From Bacillus sp. 7884-1 (lineage in GTDB: Bacteria; Bacillota; Bacilli; Bacillales; Cytobacillaceae), in NCBI RefSeq assembly GCF_002272245.1, contig NZ_NPDD01000165.1, forward strand, positions 1 through 64,000: DNA of 64,000 bases. Reading direction: 5' to 3'. The notes beneath the pieces were generated by a model. The model saw nothing but the letters and a program-made list of their open reading frames with translations, searched no databases and was not told the origin of the DNA. Shown here in pieces: positions 45,379-52,905 of the stretch. Positions within the stretch are counted from its first letter, which is position 1, and each line of letters begins with the position of its first letter. Made by a program: the position numbers and the translations under genes.

Positions 45379-46012
45379 TGTATTTGGCAAGTAAAAAATG
45401 TTTTATATGGCAATTAATTTTGTGTCACTTGCCAACTTTACTTTTTCTATCCTTAATTGTTTTTTGCTCGCTTATGCAAATGCCAAACTTGGGACAATGC
45501 CATATAGTATTCGGCAGCTAAAAATGTCCCATTTGGCATTTATCATTTTCTTAACTTTGTAATAATGATTCCTTCATACGATTGCTTGGTCCTTTGAATA
45601 CAACTAGGTGTGAATGGTGAATCAGTCGATCAATGACAGCTTCTGTTAAAATAGGGTCACCAAACACATGGTTCCATTCTCCAAACCGGAGGTTTGTTGT
45701 AATGATTAGACTTTTCCGTACATAACACAAACTGATCACCTGGAATAACAATTCTACCCCTTGTTTATGTAGAGGAATGTAACCTATTTCATCCAGTATC
45801 AATAAATCTAGTTTTTCCATTTGCTTAAAGAACCGACTCAATGTTCCTTTTTCATTAGCGTCTAATAATCTATTGACCAATCCCGCTACAGTATAAAACC
45901 TAATTTTATTGCCATATTTCTGAATGGCATTTAATCCAATTAATGTTGATAAAAAAGTTTTACCTGTTCCAACACCGCCATAGAAAATTAAATTCTCTTG
46001 ATTCTTTATAAA
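45379..46012 (-). mobile_element. IS21-family element remnant
   Basis: The right end starts at TGT (45379) and shows the internal end repeats usual in IS21 elements: TTTGGCAAG, ATATGGCAA, TTGGGACAATGCCATAT and TGTCCCATTTGGCA between 45380 and 45540. The istB gene is truncated at 46012, and istA and the left end are missing. Insertion broke galE. No target duplication can be checked because the other end is lost. Confidence 0.8.
45551..46012 (-). pseudogene. istB: Truncated IstB-like ATPase
   Basis: The frame opens at 46012 and runs 153 codons to the normal IstB C-terminus. It keeps Walker A (LIFYGGVGTGKTFLS), Walker B (LLILDEIGYIPL) and ITTNLRFGEWNHVFGD. The first third of IstB is missing. 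IstB helps the IS21 transposase; this copy cannot be functional without istA. Confidence 0.88.
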
Positions 46013-46433
46013 TTATCCCTCTAAAATACAACGGTTTGTTTCTTTAGGTCTCCCGCTTCTCGACAAACAGTTAGACCGACTCCATCACTACAACCGAGAA
46101 GTTAAACAAGTGGCTAAAAAGCGAAGGAAGCAGGAAGAAGAAACCTACTGGCGGTCTATACGGGAACATAAGCAAGAAAGAAAAATAAATTACATCCAAA
46201 CTACAGATTCTACCTTGAATTACGAAACCCTCATTAACCGGCATCTAACAACCTTGAAAAAGGTGAGGGAAAATGAAGGAAAGCTAAGCCCTCGGATGAA
46301 AGATGATTGGAATAAAGTGGAGCAGATGGTTCGAAAGTGTAAAAAAGGAGAAGTATTCGATTATTCTAGTTTCAAACTAAATCTAAACATGATCTGTTTA
46401 TCCATAAAAGTGGAACGAGATATGTACTTATAA
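46013..46433 (+). pseudogene. C-terminal fragment of an unknown protein
   Basis: The frame is open from the IS21 break at about 46013. It reads IQRFVSLGLPLLDKQLDRLHH, then a very basic segment (KQVAKKRRKQEEE), and ends at 46433. A GTG at 46110 is an internal start candidate. Its left edge coincides with the IS junction, so it looks like the tail of a gene cut during rearrangement. The strongly charged sequence suggests a nucleic-acid-binding protein; family not recognised. Confidence 0.5.
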
Positions 46434-46493
46434 TTAATTTTGTAATAAGAGAACGGTTTAGGCATCATTAATTATTGCTTGGAATAATTATTC

Positions 46494-46518
46494 AAAACCT
46501 GGGATTACTCAGGTTTTT
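46494..46518 (+). terminator. Intrinsic terminator after the fragment
   Basis: The stem AAAACCTG / CAGGTTTT with an 8-base loop is followed by TTTATTTA. Confidence 0.75.
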
Positions 46519-46678
46519 TATTTATAGTAAAAAGGATACAAAAACATACTATAATCGTTAACCATACTAGCCAGGATTGTGGGACGGAAATGGATCAATG
46601 GAAAAGTGATAAATAGATTCATTAGACACAATAAAGCATTTAAACGTAGTTAAATTCCGAAGTATAGGAGAGGTCGAA

Positions 46679-47200
46679 GTGTCTACAAACATTCATGTAC
46701 TTAACTATTCAAAAGTTACTTCTAATGAAACGCTTGAAAAATATATGAGTAATTTTATTAAATATCTCATCAAAAGAAATATAGATAATTTAACAGTGAA
46801 TTACAATAATGAATTATATTACGAAGAAGTAAAACAGATTATTGATAGATTACCTGTAAGCAATAATTTAATTGATAGCTTAGATTTAACCTTAATCTTA
46901 AATAATTGTAATGGTGATGTATTTGCAATTGTTGGTGAAGACTTACCTACAGATAATCCTTGGGGAGATGCTACAGATTTTATAGCGGTTGTAAGCTGCA
47001 CACTCGAAAAAAACATATGGCATGAGGTTGCTCATCTAATTGGAGCGGATGATCATTATGATAAGAACACTAATGAAGTTTTAGATATTTGTATGGATGA
47101 TAATTGTATAATGCAATTTGGAAAAGATGAGGGCTTTCTTTGTGCTAGTACAATTTACGAAATAAAATTACACCTGAATAATATAAGCAAAAAAGGTTGA
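46679..47200 (+). CDS. Small archaemetzincin-like zinc metalloprotease
   Basis: 173 residues, no signal peptide. It has the metzincin zinc-binding motif HEVAHLIGADDH (His115, Glu116, His119, then Asp125-His126 as candidate third ligand). A Cys-x4-Cys-x-Met segment follows at 138-145 (CMDDNCIM), which matches the cysteine/Met-turn part of archaemetzincins (family M54). A third Cys lies at 155. The spacing between the HExxH block and the cysteines is longer than in known archaemetzincins. The GTG at 46679 follows AGGAGAGG. Peptidase activity is inferred; the target is unknown. It sits in an accessory region. Confidence 0.7.
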   Translation: MSTNIHVLNYSKVTSNETLEKYMSNFIKYLIKRNIDNLTVNYNNELYYEEVKQIIDRLPVSNNLIDSLDLTLILNNCNGDVFAIVGEDLPTDNPWGDATDFIAVVSCTLEKNIWHEVAHLIGADDHYDKNTNEVLDICMDDNCIMQFGKDEGFLCASTIYEIKLHLNNISKKG

Positions 47201-47545
47201 AAATTGTAGAAGGTAAAATAGTTAAGAGTAATACTTAAATATACATTTGAATAATCATTTAACCCATTGTGAGGCTTAGTGGAATTGAACTAGTCTAAAG
47301 GTTACGAGTAGTTAATGAATACTTATTAAACACAAAAAAGTGAGTGAAAAAACTTTAAGTTTTAATTAATAATTTTTATAAACTTTAACAACCAATAATC
47401 CCCGTATATAGGAGGGGTCGAAATCACACGAATCTCCATCTGTAAACGTCAAGAACACAGTACTAGATATATCTGTTTTTGGAATCTACGAGGTATGTAT
47501 TTTAAGTTTCGAATTGCTTTAGTGACTGCATTAATTTCGGTGCCT
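47201..47545. other. AT-rich spacer with an orphan leader-like repeat
   Basis: No gene is supported. At about 47404-47424 the sequence TATATAGGAGGGGTCGAAA closely copies the leader of the metzincin gene (TATAGGAGAGGTCGAAG, 46662-46678). It is followed by an open frame that is soon cut by the IS3 element. It may be the front of a second, disrupted copy of a related gene. Confidence 0.4.
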
Positions 47546-47587
47546 GTGGTCAAGCCCCCGAAAAATAGACATTGGAAAATTCGACGT

Positions 47588-48436
47588 TTATGAAGCATTT
47601 TGGTAATTAAAATAATACATTTTAGGAGAAACGAATCCCATTCTTTTTTGGATTCGTTTTTCATTGTAATAACGAATATATTTCTTTAAATTATGTTGAA
47701 AGGAATCAATTGGGCTGTTGGGATAAAAACAAGGAAATTCCGTTTTTAACTGCGAAAAAAAGCTCTCAATAACAGCGTTATCCCAACAGTTTGCCTTCCT
47801 TGACATACTTGGTATGAAGTGGAGCTCCTTACTTAGATTGCGATACATGTGAGATCTGTACACACTTCCTTGGTCACTATGGATCAGAACGCCATCCAAT
47901 GTATCCAGTTTTCGCCTTTTCTGTGCAGCCTTAATGGTGGCTTTTATCAAGTCCTTATTAGGACTTGAACTCAATTCAAAGGCAATTACTTCGCGATTAA
48001 ATAAATCCATTACCGCAGAGATATACAACTTTTCCTGCCCCATCAAAACCTCTGTCATATCTGTTACCCATTTTTGATTGGGATGAACGGCGTCAAAATC
48101 CCTATTTAGTAGATTTTTATAGACATAGCCTGCAGATTGTTCCTTAGATTCATGAGTAGTTTTTGGTTGTCTCACCTTTGCTTTCAAATTGGCCTCATTC
48201 ATGAGTCGCGCTACTTTTTTGTGGTTTATTATAATGCCCTCTGCTTTTAAAGATCGGGATATTCTTTTGGCTCCATACGTACCCTTGTGAAGGAAATAAA
48301 TCCTTTTTATCTGTTTTAAATGTTGGCGTTCTTCTCCAGATGTTTGGCGCTTAGGACGTTTAAGAAATGCAAAATAACCACTTGCAGAAACCCCGAGTAT
48401 ACGGCATAAAAGATTGACTGGATAATCCTTTCTCAA
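47588..48436 (-). CDS. IS3-family transposase OrfB (DDE integrase domain)
   Basis: 282 residues. An N-terminal HTH_21 region (GTYGAKRISRSLKAEGIIINHKKVARLM) precedes the rve integrase core with catalytic Asp in VTDMTE, Asp in HSDQGSVY and Glu in NAVIESFFSQLK. In IS3 elements OrfB is normally made as an OrfAB fusion by -1 frameshifting. The gene ends about 40 bases inside the left end. Confidence 0.93.
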   Translation of the reverse strand: MRKDYPVNLLCRILGVSASGYFAFLKRPKRQTSGEERQHLKQIKRIYFLHKGTYGAKRISRSLKAEGIIINHKKVARLMNEANLKAKVRQPKTTHESKEQSAGYVYKNLLNRDFDAVHPNQKWVTDMTEVLMGQEKLYISAVMDLFNREVIAFELSSSPNKDLIKATIKAAQKRRKLDTLDGVLIHSDQGSVYRSHMYRNLSKELHFIPSMSRKANCWDNAVIESFFSQLKTEFPCFYPNSPIDSFQHNLKKYIRYYNEKRIQKRMGFVSPKMYYFNYQNAS

Positions 48437-48462
48437 ATAAGAAATAGCTTCGAATTTCTTGC

Positions 48463-48774
48463 TTATTCGTTCCCTTTGAGAAAGGCCTGGAACTTTTTTA
48501 GGATTTCTATCTCCATCTCTTTTTCTTTTAATTTCTTCTCCAACTCCCGGGTATTCTTTATATCTTTTGACTGAGAAGTCTGCGGGATAGAGCGTGGATT
48601 CACAAGACCCTGCTCACCATTATTCTTAAAAGAGATTACCCAACGATTCACTGTATCCCGGTGTAAATCCAGTTCCCTTGCAACTTCAGCCACAGGCCTT
48701 TTATTTTCCATCACTTGACGCACTGCTTCCAACTTAGTTTCGACACTATTATGTGATGATTGTTTTTTTCTCAT
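48463..48774 (-). CDS. IS3-family transposase OrfA (helix-turn-helix)
   Basis: 103 residues with a HTH domain (VAEVARELDLHRDTVNRWVISF) and a C-terminal leucine-zipper coiled coil (RELEKKLKEKEMEIEILKKF). It binds the element ends and joins OrfB by frameshifting near its 3' end. Confidence 0.92.
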   Translation of the reverse strand: MRKKQSSHNSVETKLEAVRQVMENKRPVAEVARELDLHRDTVNRWVISFKNNGEQGLVNPRSIPQTSQSKDIKNTRELEKKLKEKEMEIEILKKFQAFLKGNE

Positions 48775-48852
48775 GTTAATTGTCCCCCAAAGAAACTCAG
48801 ATATGTCGTATCTTCATCATACTCTATATGTCTATTATAAGGGGGTCAACCA

Positions 48853-48887
48853 CTGTCACTCCCCGATTTTTGTCGAAGATTGCTAGG
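48853..48887. repeat. REP-like repeat, copy 1
   Basis: CTGTCACTCCCCGATTTTT..TCGAAGATTGCTAGG resembles the copy inside the RAYT gene end (51619) with about four in five bases matching by eye. It directly abuts the IS3 right end. Confidence 0.65.
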
Positions 48888-48982
48888 TTGTTAGATAGCT
48901 AAATAGTGATAGAATGGAGTTGCAGCTGAATATTGTTGGGTGGCCGGGTTGTCAATCTTCTTTTCCTTCATAGGGGAAGGGG

Positions 48983-49135
48983 GTGATAATACTGGAAACT
49001 TTTCTTGAAATCTTACGAGAAATTCTGAAGGGGATCGTGCGTGAAATTAGTGCATATTTCTTTCGGAAAAACGTACTAGAAAACAGGAAAACCACCCCGC
49101 GCCGTAGCAAGCAAAAGGGTGGTTCTCACAAATAA
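48983..49135 (+). CDS. Candidate small hydrophobic/basic toxin-like protein
   Basis: A 50-codon frame begins within a near-perfect AAGGGGGTGAT ribosome site, so the real start could be the GTG at 48983 or CTG at 48992. The protein is an amphipathic helix (ETFLEILREILKGIVREI) followed by a basic tail (TTPRRSKQKGGSHK). The mRNA can pair AACCACCC with GGGTGGTT within the 3' part, and a terminator follows. The layout recalls small type I toxin genes, but no antisense RNA is proven. Confidence 0.4.
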   Translation: MIILETFLEILREILKGIVREISAYFFRKNVLENRKTTPRRSKQKGGSHK

Positions 49136-49176
49136 TCCACATTGACAACCACCACCCTGACGGTCGAGGCTGCATG

Positions 49177-49206
49177 GAGAAGTGTTGGTAGCACTTCTCT
49201 TTTTTA
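49177..49206 (+). terminator. Intrinsic terminator after the small toxin-like gene
   Basis: The stem GAGAAGTG / CACTTCTC with a 7-base loop is followed by TTTTTT. Confidence 0.85.
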
Positions 49207-49269
49207 ATATATATCCATTATACACAAAATTATTCCAGTTGAGAAGGGAATCGAGCTTATTCTAGTGTA

Positions 49270-49304
49270 CTGTCACTCCTCAGATTATTGTTTAGGATTG
49301 ATAG
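49270..49304. repeat. REP-like repeat, copy 2
   Basis: CTGTCACTCCTCAGATT..GGATTGATAG, a second relative of the repeat at 51619, lies 232 bases upstream of the comM start. Confidence 0.6.
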
Positions 49305-49535
49305 CTTTTGTGATAACTAAACATCTATTTGTTTTCCGTTTTATTTATTTTTTTAAAAGTTTGTGCAGGATTTTGAATTATTTTGTTGAAATTTAGTATA
49401 GGAGTACTCATATTTTATTCTTCATCTACAAACCACGAAATTCACTTTTTCAGACTTTATTCCTTTACCTCTCGCAAGTCATTTCTAATTTATCCATGTA
49501 TTTTTGAAAATAAAGTTACGTGTGGAGGCTGTTTT

Positions 49536-51071
49536 ATGACGGTCAATGTATCAAGTATTGGTTTAAAAGGACTTGAGGGTTATCGGGTTCAGGTGCAAGT
49601 GAGGATATCTCCAGGTAAAGAGTCGATGGTAATTGTAGGGTTGCCAGATGCTTCGGTTAAGGAGTCAAGAGAACGGGTGATAGCCGCTCTTAGTCACTTT
49701 GGAAAAGATGTGACTGATCAAAAGGTTGTCGTTAATCTTTCACCGCCTGAACAAAAAAAGAATGGACCTTTATTTGATTTAGCGATGGCGATTGCTGCCT
49801 TAAAGGAACTAAAGGTTATTAAGGAAGAAATCCGGTTAGATACGGCGTTTTTTGGAACGTTGTCCCTAGATGGAACGATAGAAAGTGCGGAAGGGCTGCT
49901 GCCAGCATTAATTGCAGCAAAAGCACTTGGTCTAAAGCAGATTTACATCCCTGATGATCCAACCATACCGATTGACATGCTGCATGGCCTGGAATTTGTT
50001 GTTGTAAGCCATATTAAGGAAGTGGTCCAGCGCTTACAAGGACAACAAAGTTTTTCATTTCTTCCTAAACCTAGGACTAGTAAGCAAGCACCGCAATTTT
50101 CTGAAGCAGTTCAAAAGGATTTCTGTCACGTTATTGGTCATGAGCAGGTGAAACGAGCATTAGAAATTGCTGCTGCTGGTGAACATAATGTGCTAATGAG
50201 CGGTCCGCCAGGCTGTGGAAAAAGCTTGCTAGCTGAAACTTTTCCCTCCATCCTTCCTTCTCTTACAAATCAAGCTCAACTAGAAGTAATGAGTCTTTAT
50301 CAACTAGCAGGTGAAAAACGAAGTTATTATCAAACCGTTCCGTACAGACATCCTCATCATTCCGCCTCATCCGTGGCAATTATAGGTGGTGGTTCCAGTC
50401 CGCGGCCAGGTGAAATCTCACTGGCTCACCAAGGCATATTATTTCTTGATGAAATTGCGGAATTCACCAAAAAGACTCTTGATATGCTAAGACAGCCCCT
50501 AGAAACAGGGGAGGTAACCATAAGCAGGGCACACTCTACTGTAACCTACCCATCCTCATTTATCCTCGTTGGTGCAATGAATCCTTGCCCATGTGGTTAT
50601 TTTGAATCCAATCATCATTACTGCACTTGCTCTGTTAAACAAATTAAAAGCTATCGTAATCGTTTATCGGGACCGATACAGGATCGGATAGATATTCTAT
50701 TAGCATTAAAGTCGATAAATTTAGATTTGCCCGCAAAGGTTCAAGAATCGTCCACCGAAGTTCGCACTCGGGTTCATCATGCACGCCTGCGCCAATTTGA
50801 ACGCTATCAGTCAGAAATAACAAATGCTAAAGTTCCGTTTGAAATGATTTCCCAAACTAGCCCGTTAACAAATGAGCAGCAAAGAATGCTTACAAATGTG
50901 GCTGTTAAGCAAAACTGGAGCAACCGGGTCCAGATCAAGATCATTCGCTTGGCCAGAACGATTTCAGACTTAGCTGGGGAGGGCAAGATTACGGATCAAG
51001 CCATTTGGGAAGCAATGACTTTAAGGCGCTCGGGTGTTTCTAAACCAATCAGTATTGCGAGGGAAACGTAA
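49536..51071 (+). CDS. comM: YifB/ComM-family Mg-chelatase-like AAA+ ATPase
   Basis: 511 residues. The N-terminal ChlI-type domain (about 20-140) has GLPDASVKESRERV. The AAA+ core has Walker A SGPPGCGKS (about 221-229), Walker B ILFLDEIAEF and the NPCPCGYF cysteine motif, followed by a C-terminal Mg-chelatase lid. ComM is a hexameric helicase that promotes branch migration during natural transformation in Gram-negative bacteria; in Bacillus its role is less clear. The ATG at 49536 is chosen because GTGGAGG lies 7 bases upstream. Its stop overlaps the RAYT start. Confidence 0.92.
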   Translation: MTVNVSSIGLKGLEGYRVQVQVRISPGKESMVIVGLPDASVKESRERVIAALSHFGKDVTDQKVVVNLSPPEQKKNGPLFDLAMAIAALKELKVIKEEIRLDTAFFGTLSLDGTIESAEGLLPALIAAKALGLKQIYIPDDPTIPIDMLHGLEFVVVSHIKEVVQRLQGQQSFSFLPKPRTSKQAPQFSEAVQKDFCHVIGHEQVKRALEIAAAGEHNVLMSGPPGCGKSLLAETFPSILPSLTNQAQLEVMSLYQLAGEKRSYYQTVPYRHPHHSASSVAIIGGGSSPRPGEISLAHQGILFLDEIAEFTKKTLDMLRQPLETGEVTISRAHSTVTYPSSFILVGAMNPCPCGYFESNHHYCTCSVKQIKSYRNRLSGPIQDRIDILLALKSINLDLPAKVQESSTEVRTRVHHARLRQFERYQSEITNAKVPFEMISQTSPLTNEQQRMLTNVAVKQNWSNRVQIKIIRLARTISDLAGEGKITDQAIWEAMTLRRSGVSKPISIARET

Positions 51072-51649
51072 TGGCACGTCCACAAAGAGTTTGGATTAAT
51101 CATCGTTTTTATCATATTATTTGTCGTGGCAATCGCCGTGATCCTCTTTTTCGAAATGCTTCTGATTTTCAAGCCTTTTTCCATATCCTTCAACAGCTTC
51201 ATGAGAAAATACCGTTTGAAATAGCCTCTTACTGTTTAATGACTAACCATTATCACCTTCTCATTCGCTCAAAGGACGCTTCTTTTTCAAAGCTTATGGG
51301 CTTGATCAACAAGAGCTATGCCAATTATTACAATACCAAGTACCGATTAACGGGACATGTCTATGAAAAACGATTTTACGACAAGATGATAGAAGATAAA
51401 GAAGGAATGCTAGAAGTCAGCCGCTATATTCACTTAAACCCTGTAGAAGCCAAAATGGTTAGGAAACCAGAGTATTATCCTTGGAGCAGCTATCATTTGT
51501 TTAAGAACCCACAAAAAGTGGCACCGTCATATATAAATATGGATAGTATATTAAATTATTACCTTGGAACAATTGAAGAAAGGAAGGAGAAGTACTGCCA
51601 AACTTTACGAATCCGTACCTGTCAATCCCCGAGTTTTATCGAAGATTGA
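51071..51649 (+). CDS. REP-associated tyrosine transposase (RAYT, Y1 family)
   Basis: 192 residues of the TnpA-REP/IS200-like family. The HUH motif is NHYHLL (His60, His62). A helix with SKLMGLINKSYANYYN provides the candidate tyrosine. RYIHLNPVEA and WSSY are typical of RAYTs. RAYTs cut and join single-stranded REP hairpins and are usually single-copy domesticated genes. Start ATG overlaps the comM stop (TAATG), so it is coupled to comM. Its last codons and stop lie inside a REP-like repeat (51619-51652). Confidence 0.9.
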   Translation: MARPQRVWINHRFYHIICRGNRRDPLFRNASDFQAFFHILQQLHEKIPFEIASYCLMTNHYHLLIRSKDASFSKLMGLINKSYANYYNTKYRLTGHVYEKRFYDKMIEDKEGMLEVSRYIHLNPVEAKMVRKPEYYPWSSYHLFKNPQKVAPSYINMDSILNYYLGTIEERKEKYCQTLRIRTCQSPSFIED

Positions 51650-51652
51650 TAG
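51619..51652. repeat. REP-like repeat, copy 3, covering the RAYT stop codon
   Basis: CTGTCAATC (51619-51627) pairs with GATTGATAG (51644-51652) to give a 9-base hairpin with one wobble, loop CCCGAGTTTTATCGAA. Related sequences lie at 48853 and 49270. The TGA stop at 51647 is in the 3' arm. Confidence 0.7.
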
Positions 51653-52726
51653 GAGAATAGTGCTGATAGGTTTCGTATAATGGTTGAAGTTCACCGAATT
51701 GGCCATAACCCTTATCTATTATTGGATAAGGGTGTAAGTGTTTGTTTCTTAGATAAGTCCATGAAAAAACACTGAATTATTTATTTAGCATGTTGATAAT
51801 AGCTTGAATAGCAGCCCTTTCAAAACTTCTCATATTGGTCATATTCCCCCATGAGTAAGATCAAGCTCTTTTCAATGAAATAATGTTTTATTCATCATCA
51901 TGGTCATCATCTCCTTTATATCCAATCATTTAATAAAAGCTTGTATACTATTATGTTTGAATGAACTGTATGAAGGACCAAAAAATCGAGCCTTTTATGT
52001 AGTATAAGTTCCACTGCACCACCTTTGAAATTCTGTCAAATCCATTTTTCATTGACAGGAAGATAATAGGGGTAAAAATAACTTCAAGTTGGAAGTAATT
52101 TAAAAAATTAGGAAAGTTAACATCCCTAAATCTATTTAATAATAAGCGGGACTTTATTCCTGCGGACTAAAGTATACAAGGTTCACTGAAATTTGACAGT
52201 TTTTTTGACAAATATCATTCCCTGCATTCGACATGGTTTTCTTTGCCGTTTGGATAGAAACACTTATTTGAAAGGGTGTTCAGCGATTCTAATCAAACGT
52301 TAGATTGACATCCATATTTGTTGAAAACTAGCATTCTTTGTAAATGACTAATTTTTATCATAGATTCTGCCATTTCGTGAAAGATTTCCAACTCATTTCT
52401 TCGACAATTATTTTCTTGAAATGCTCATGAAGTTCGTTTTTCCAAAAGGGTTTGTCAGGTTTTTAATCAAACGATTGATTGGAATTGACGAAGGGGGAAA
52501 TAGGTCGAAGTGTGGTATATCCGGGCCAGTCCCTCCCCGCAAAGCCCCAGAAATCGCAAATAAAACCGGATCCCCTCCGGCTGCCCCAATTATGAAAAAT
52601 GTCCTGTATAAATTTTGAAAGGGCTTTCAAAAATAGGTTATTAGACTCTGTGAACCTCTTGTTATATTGGGTATGATTCCCAGTGTAGGAACGAATATCT
52701 AATTCGCATGTTACTGACTCGATCAG
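51653..52726. other. Gene-poor region with palindromes
   Basis: No convincing gene in about 1.1 kb. A hairpin ACCCTTATC / GATAAGGGT at 51708-51731 may end the comM-RAYT transcript but lacks a T run. Two related operator-like sequences begin AATCAAACG: 52291-52306 (near-palindrome) and 52465-52480 (AATCAA-acga-TTGATT). They resemble TetR-family operators. The open frame around 52421-52618 has no ribosome site and no recognisable product. Confidence 0.5.
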
Positions 52727-52786
52727 GCAGGGCGGCACTTGGTAATGGGGATCTCCCTGTTGCTTAGTGGTGTCCTGCTTTTTTTT
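52727..52786 (+). terminator. Strong terminator-like hairpin upstream of the GH84 gene
   Basis: GCAGGGCGGCACT pairs with AGTGGTGTCCTGC (12 of 13 positions counting wobbles) around an inner GGGGATCTCCC hairpin, then eight Ts follow. No gene ends just upstream, so it would terminate an untranslated transcript: a small RNA or a leader of the GH84 gene. Confidence 0.65.
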
Positions 52787-52905
52787 GGTCGAGGCTATAG
52801 GAACGGCTCTGCTGGCATTCTCCTAAAAATACTGAGAGCCGGAGCACCTTGGAACCTAAGGTTCGTCCCTGATTGTTCAAAATAATAACAGAAGAGGTGG
52901 TTAAG

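Larger units (their letters stand above)
47546..48853 (-). mobile_element. IS3-family insertion sequence (IS150 group)
   Basis: About 1.3 kb with two overlapping-type genes, orfA and orfB. The ends carry imperfect inverted repeats: GTGGTCAAGCCCCC..AATAGACAT on the left and GTGGTTGACCCCC..AATAGACAT (reverse strand) on the right. Exact ends may differ by a few bases, and I could not see a clear target duplication. Both genes look intact, so the element may be active. Confidence 0.85.

Noticed and set aside
45379-48853. One composite transposon bounded by the two IS elements
   Set aside because: The IS21 remnant lacks an end and istA, and the IS3 element has its own inverted ends of a different type, so they are independent events.
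51740-51960. Tiny minus-strand frames with AGGAG-like sites (9 and 21 codons)
   Set aside because: Too short to separate from chance; one starts with three ATGs in a CAT-rich tract.
52421-52738. Coding frames on both strands
   Set aside because: No ribosome sites or recognisable domains; they overlap palindromic sequence and lie in a gene-free region.
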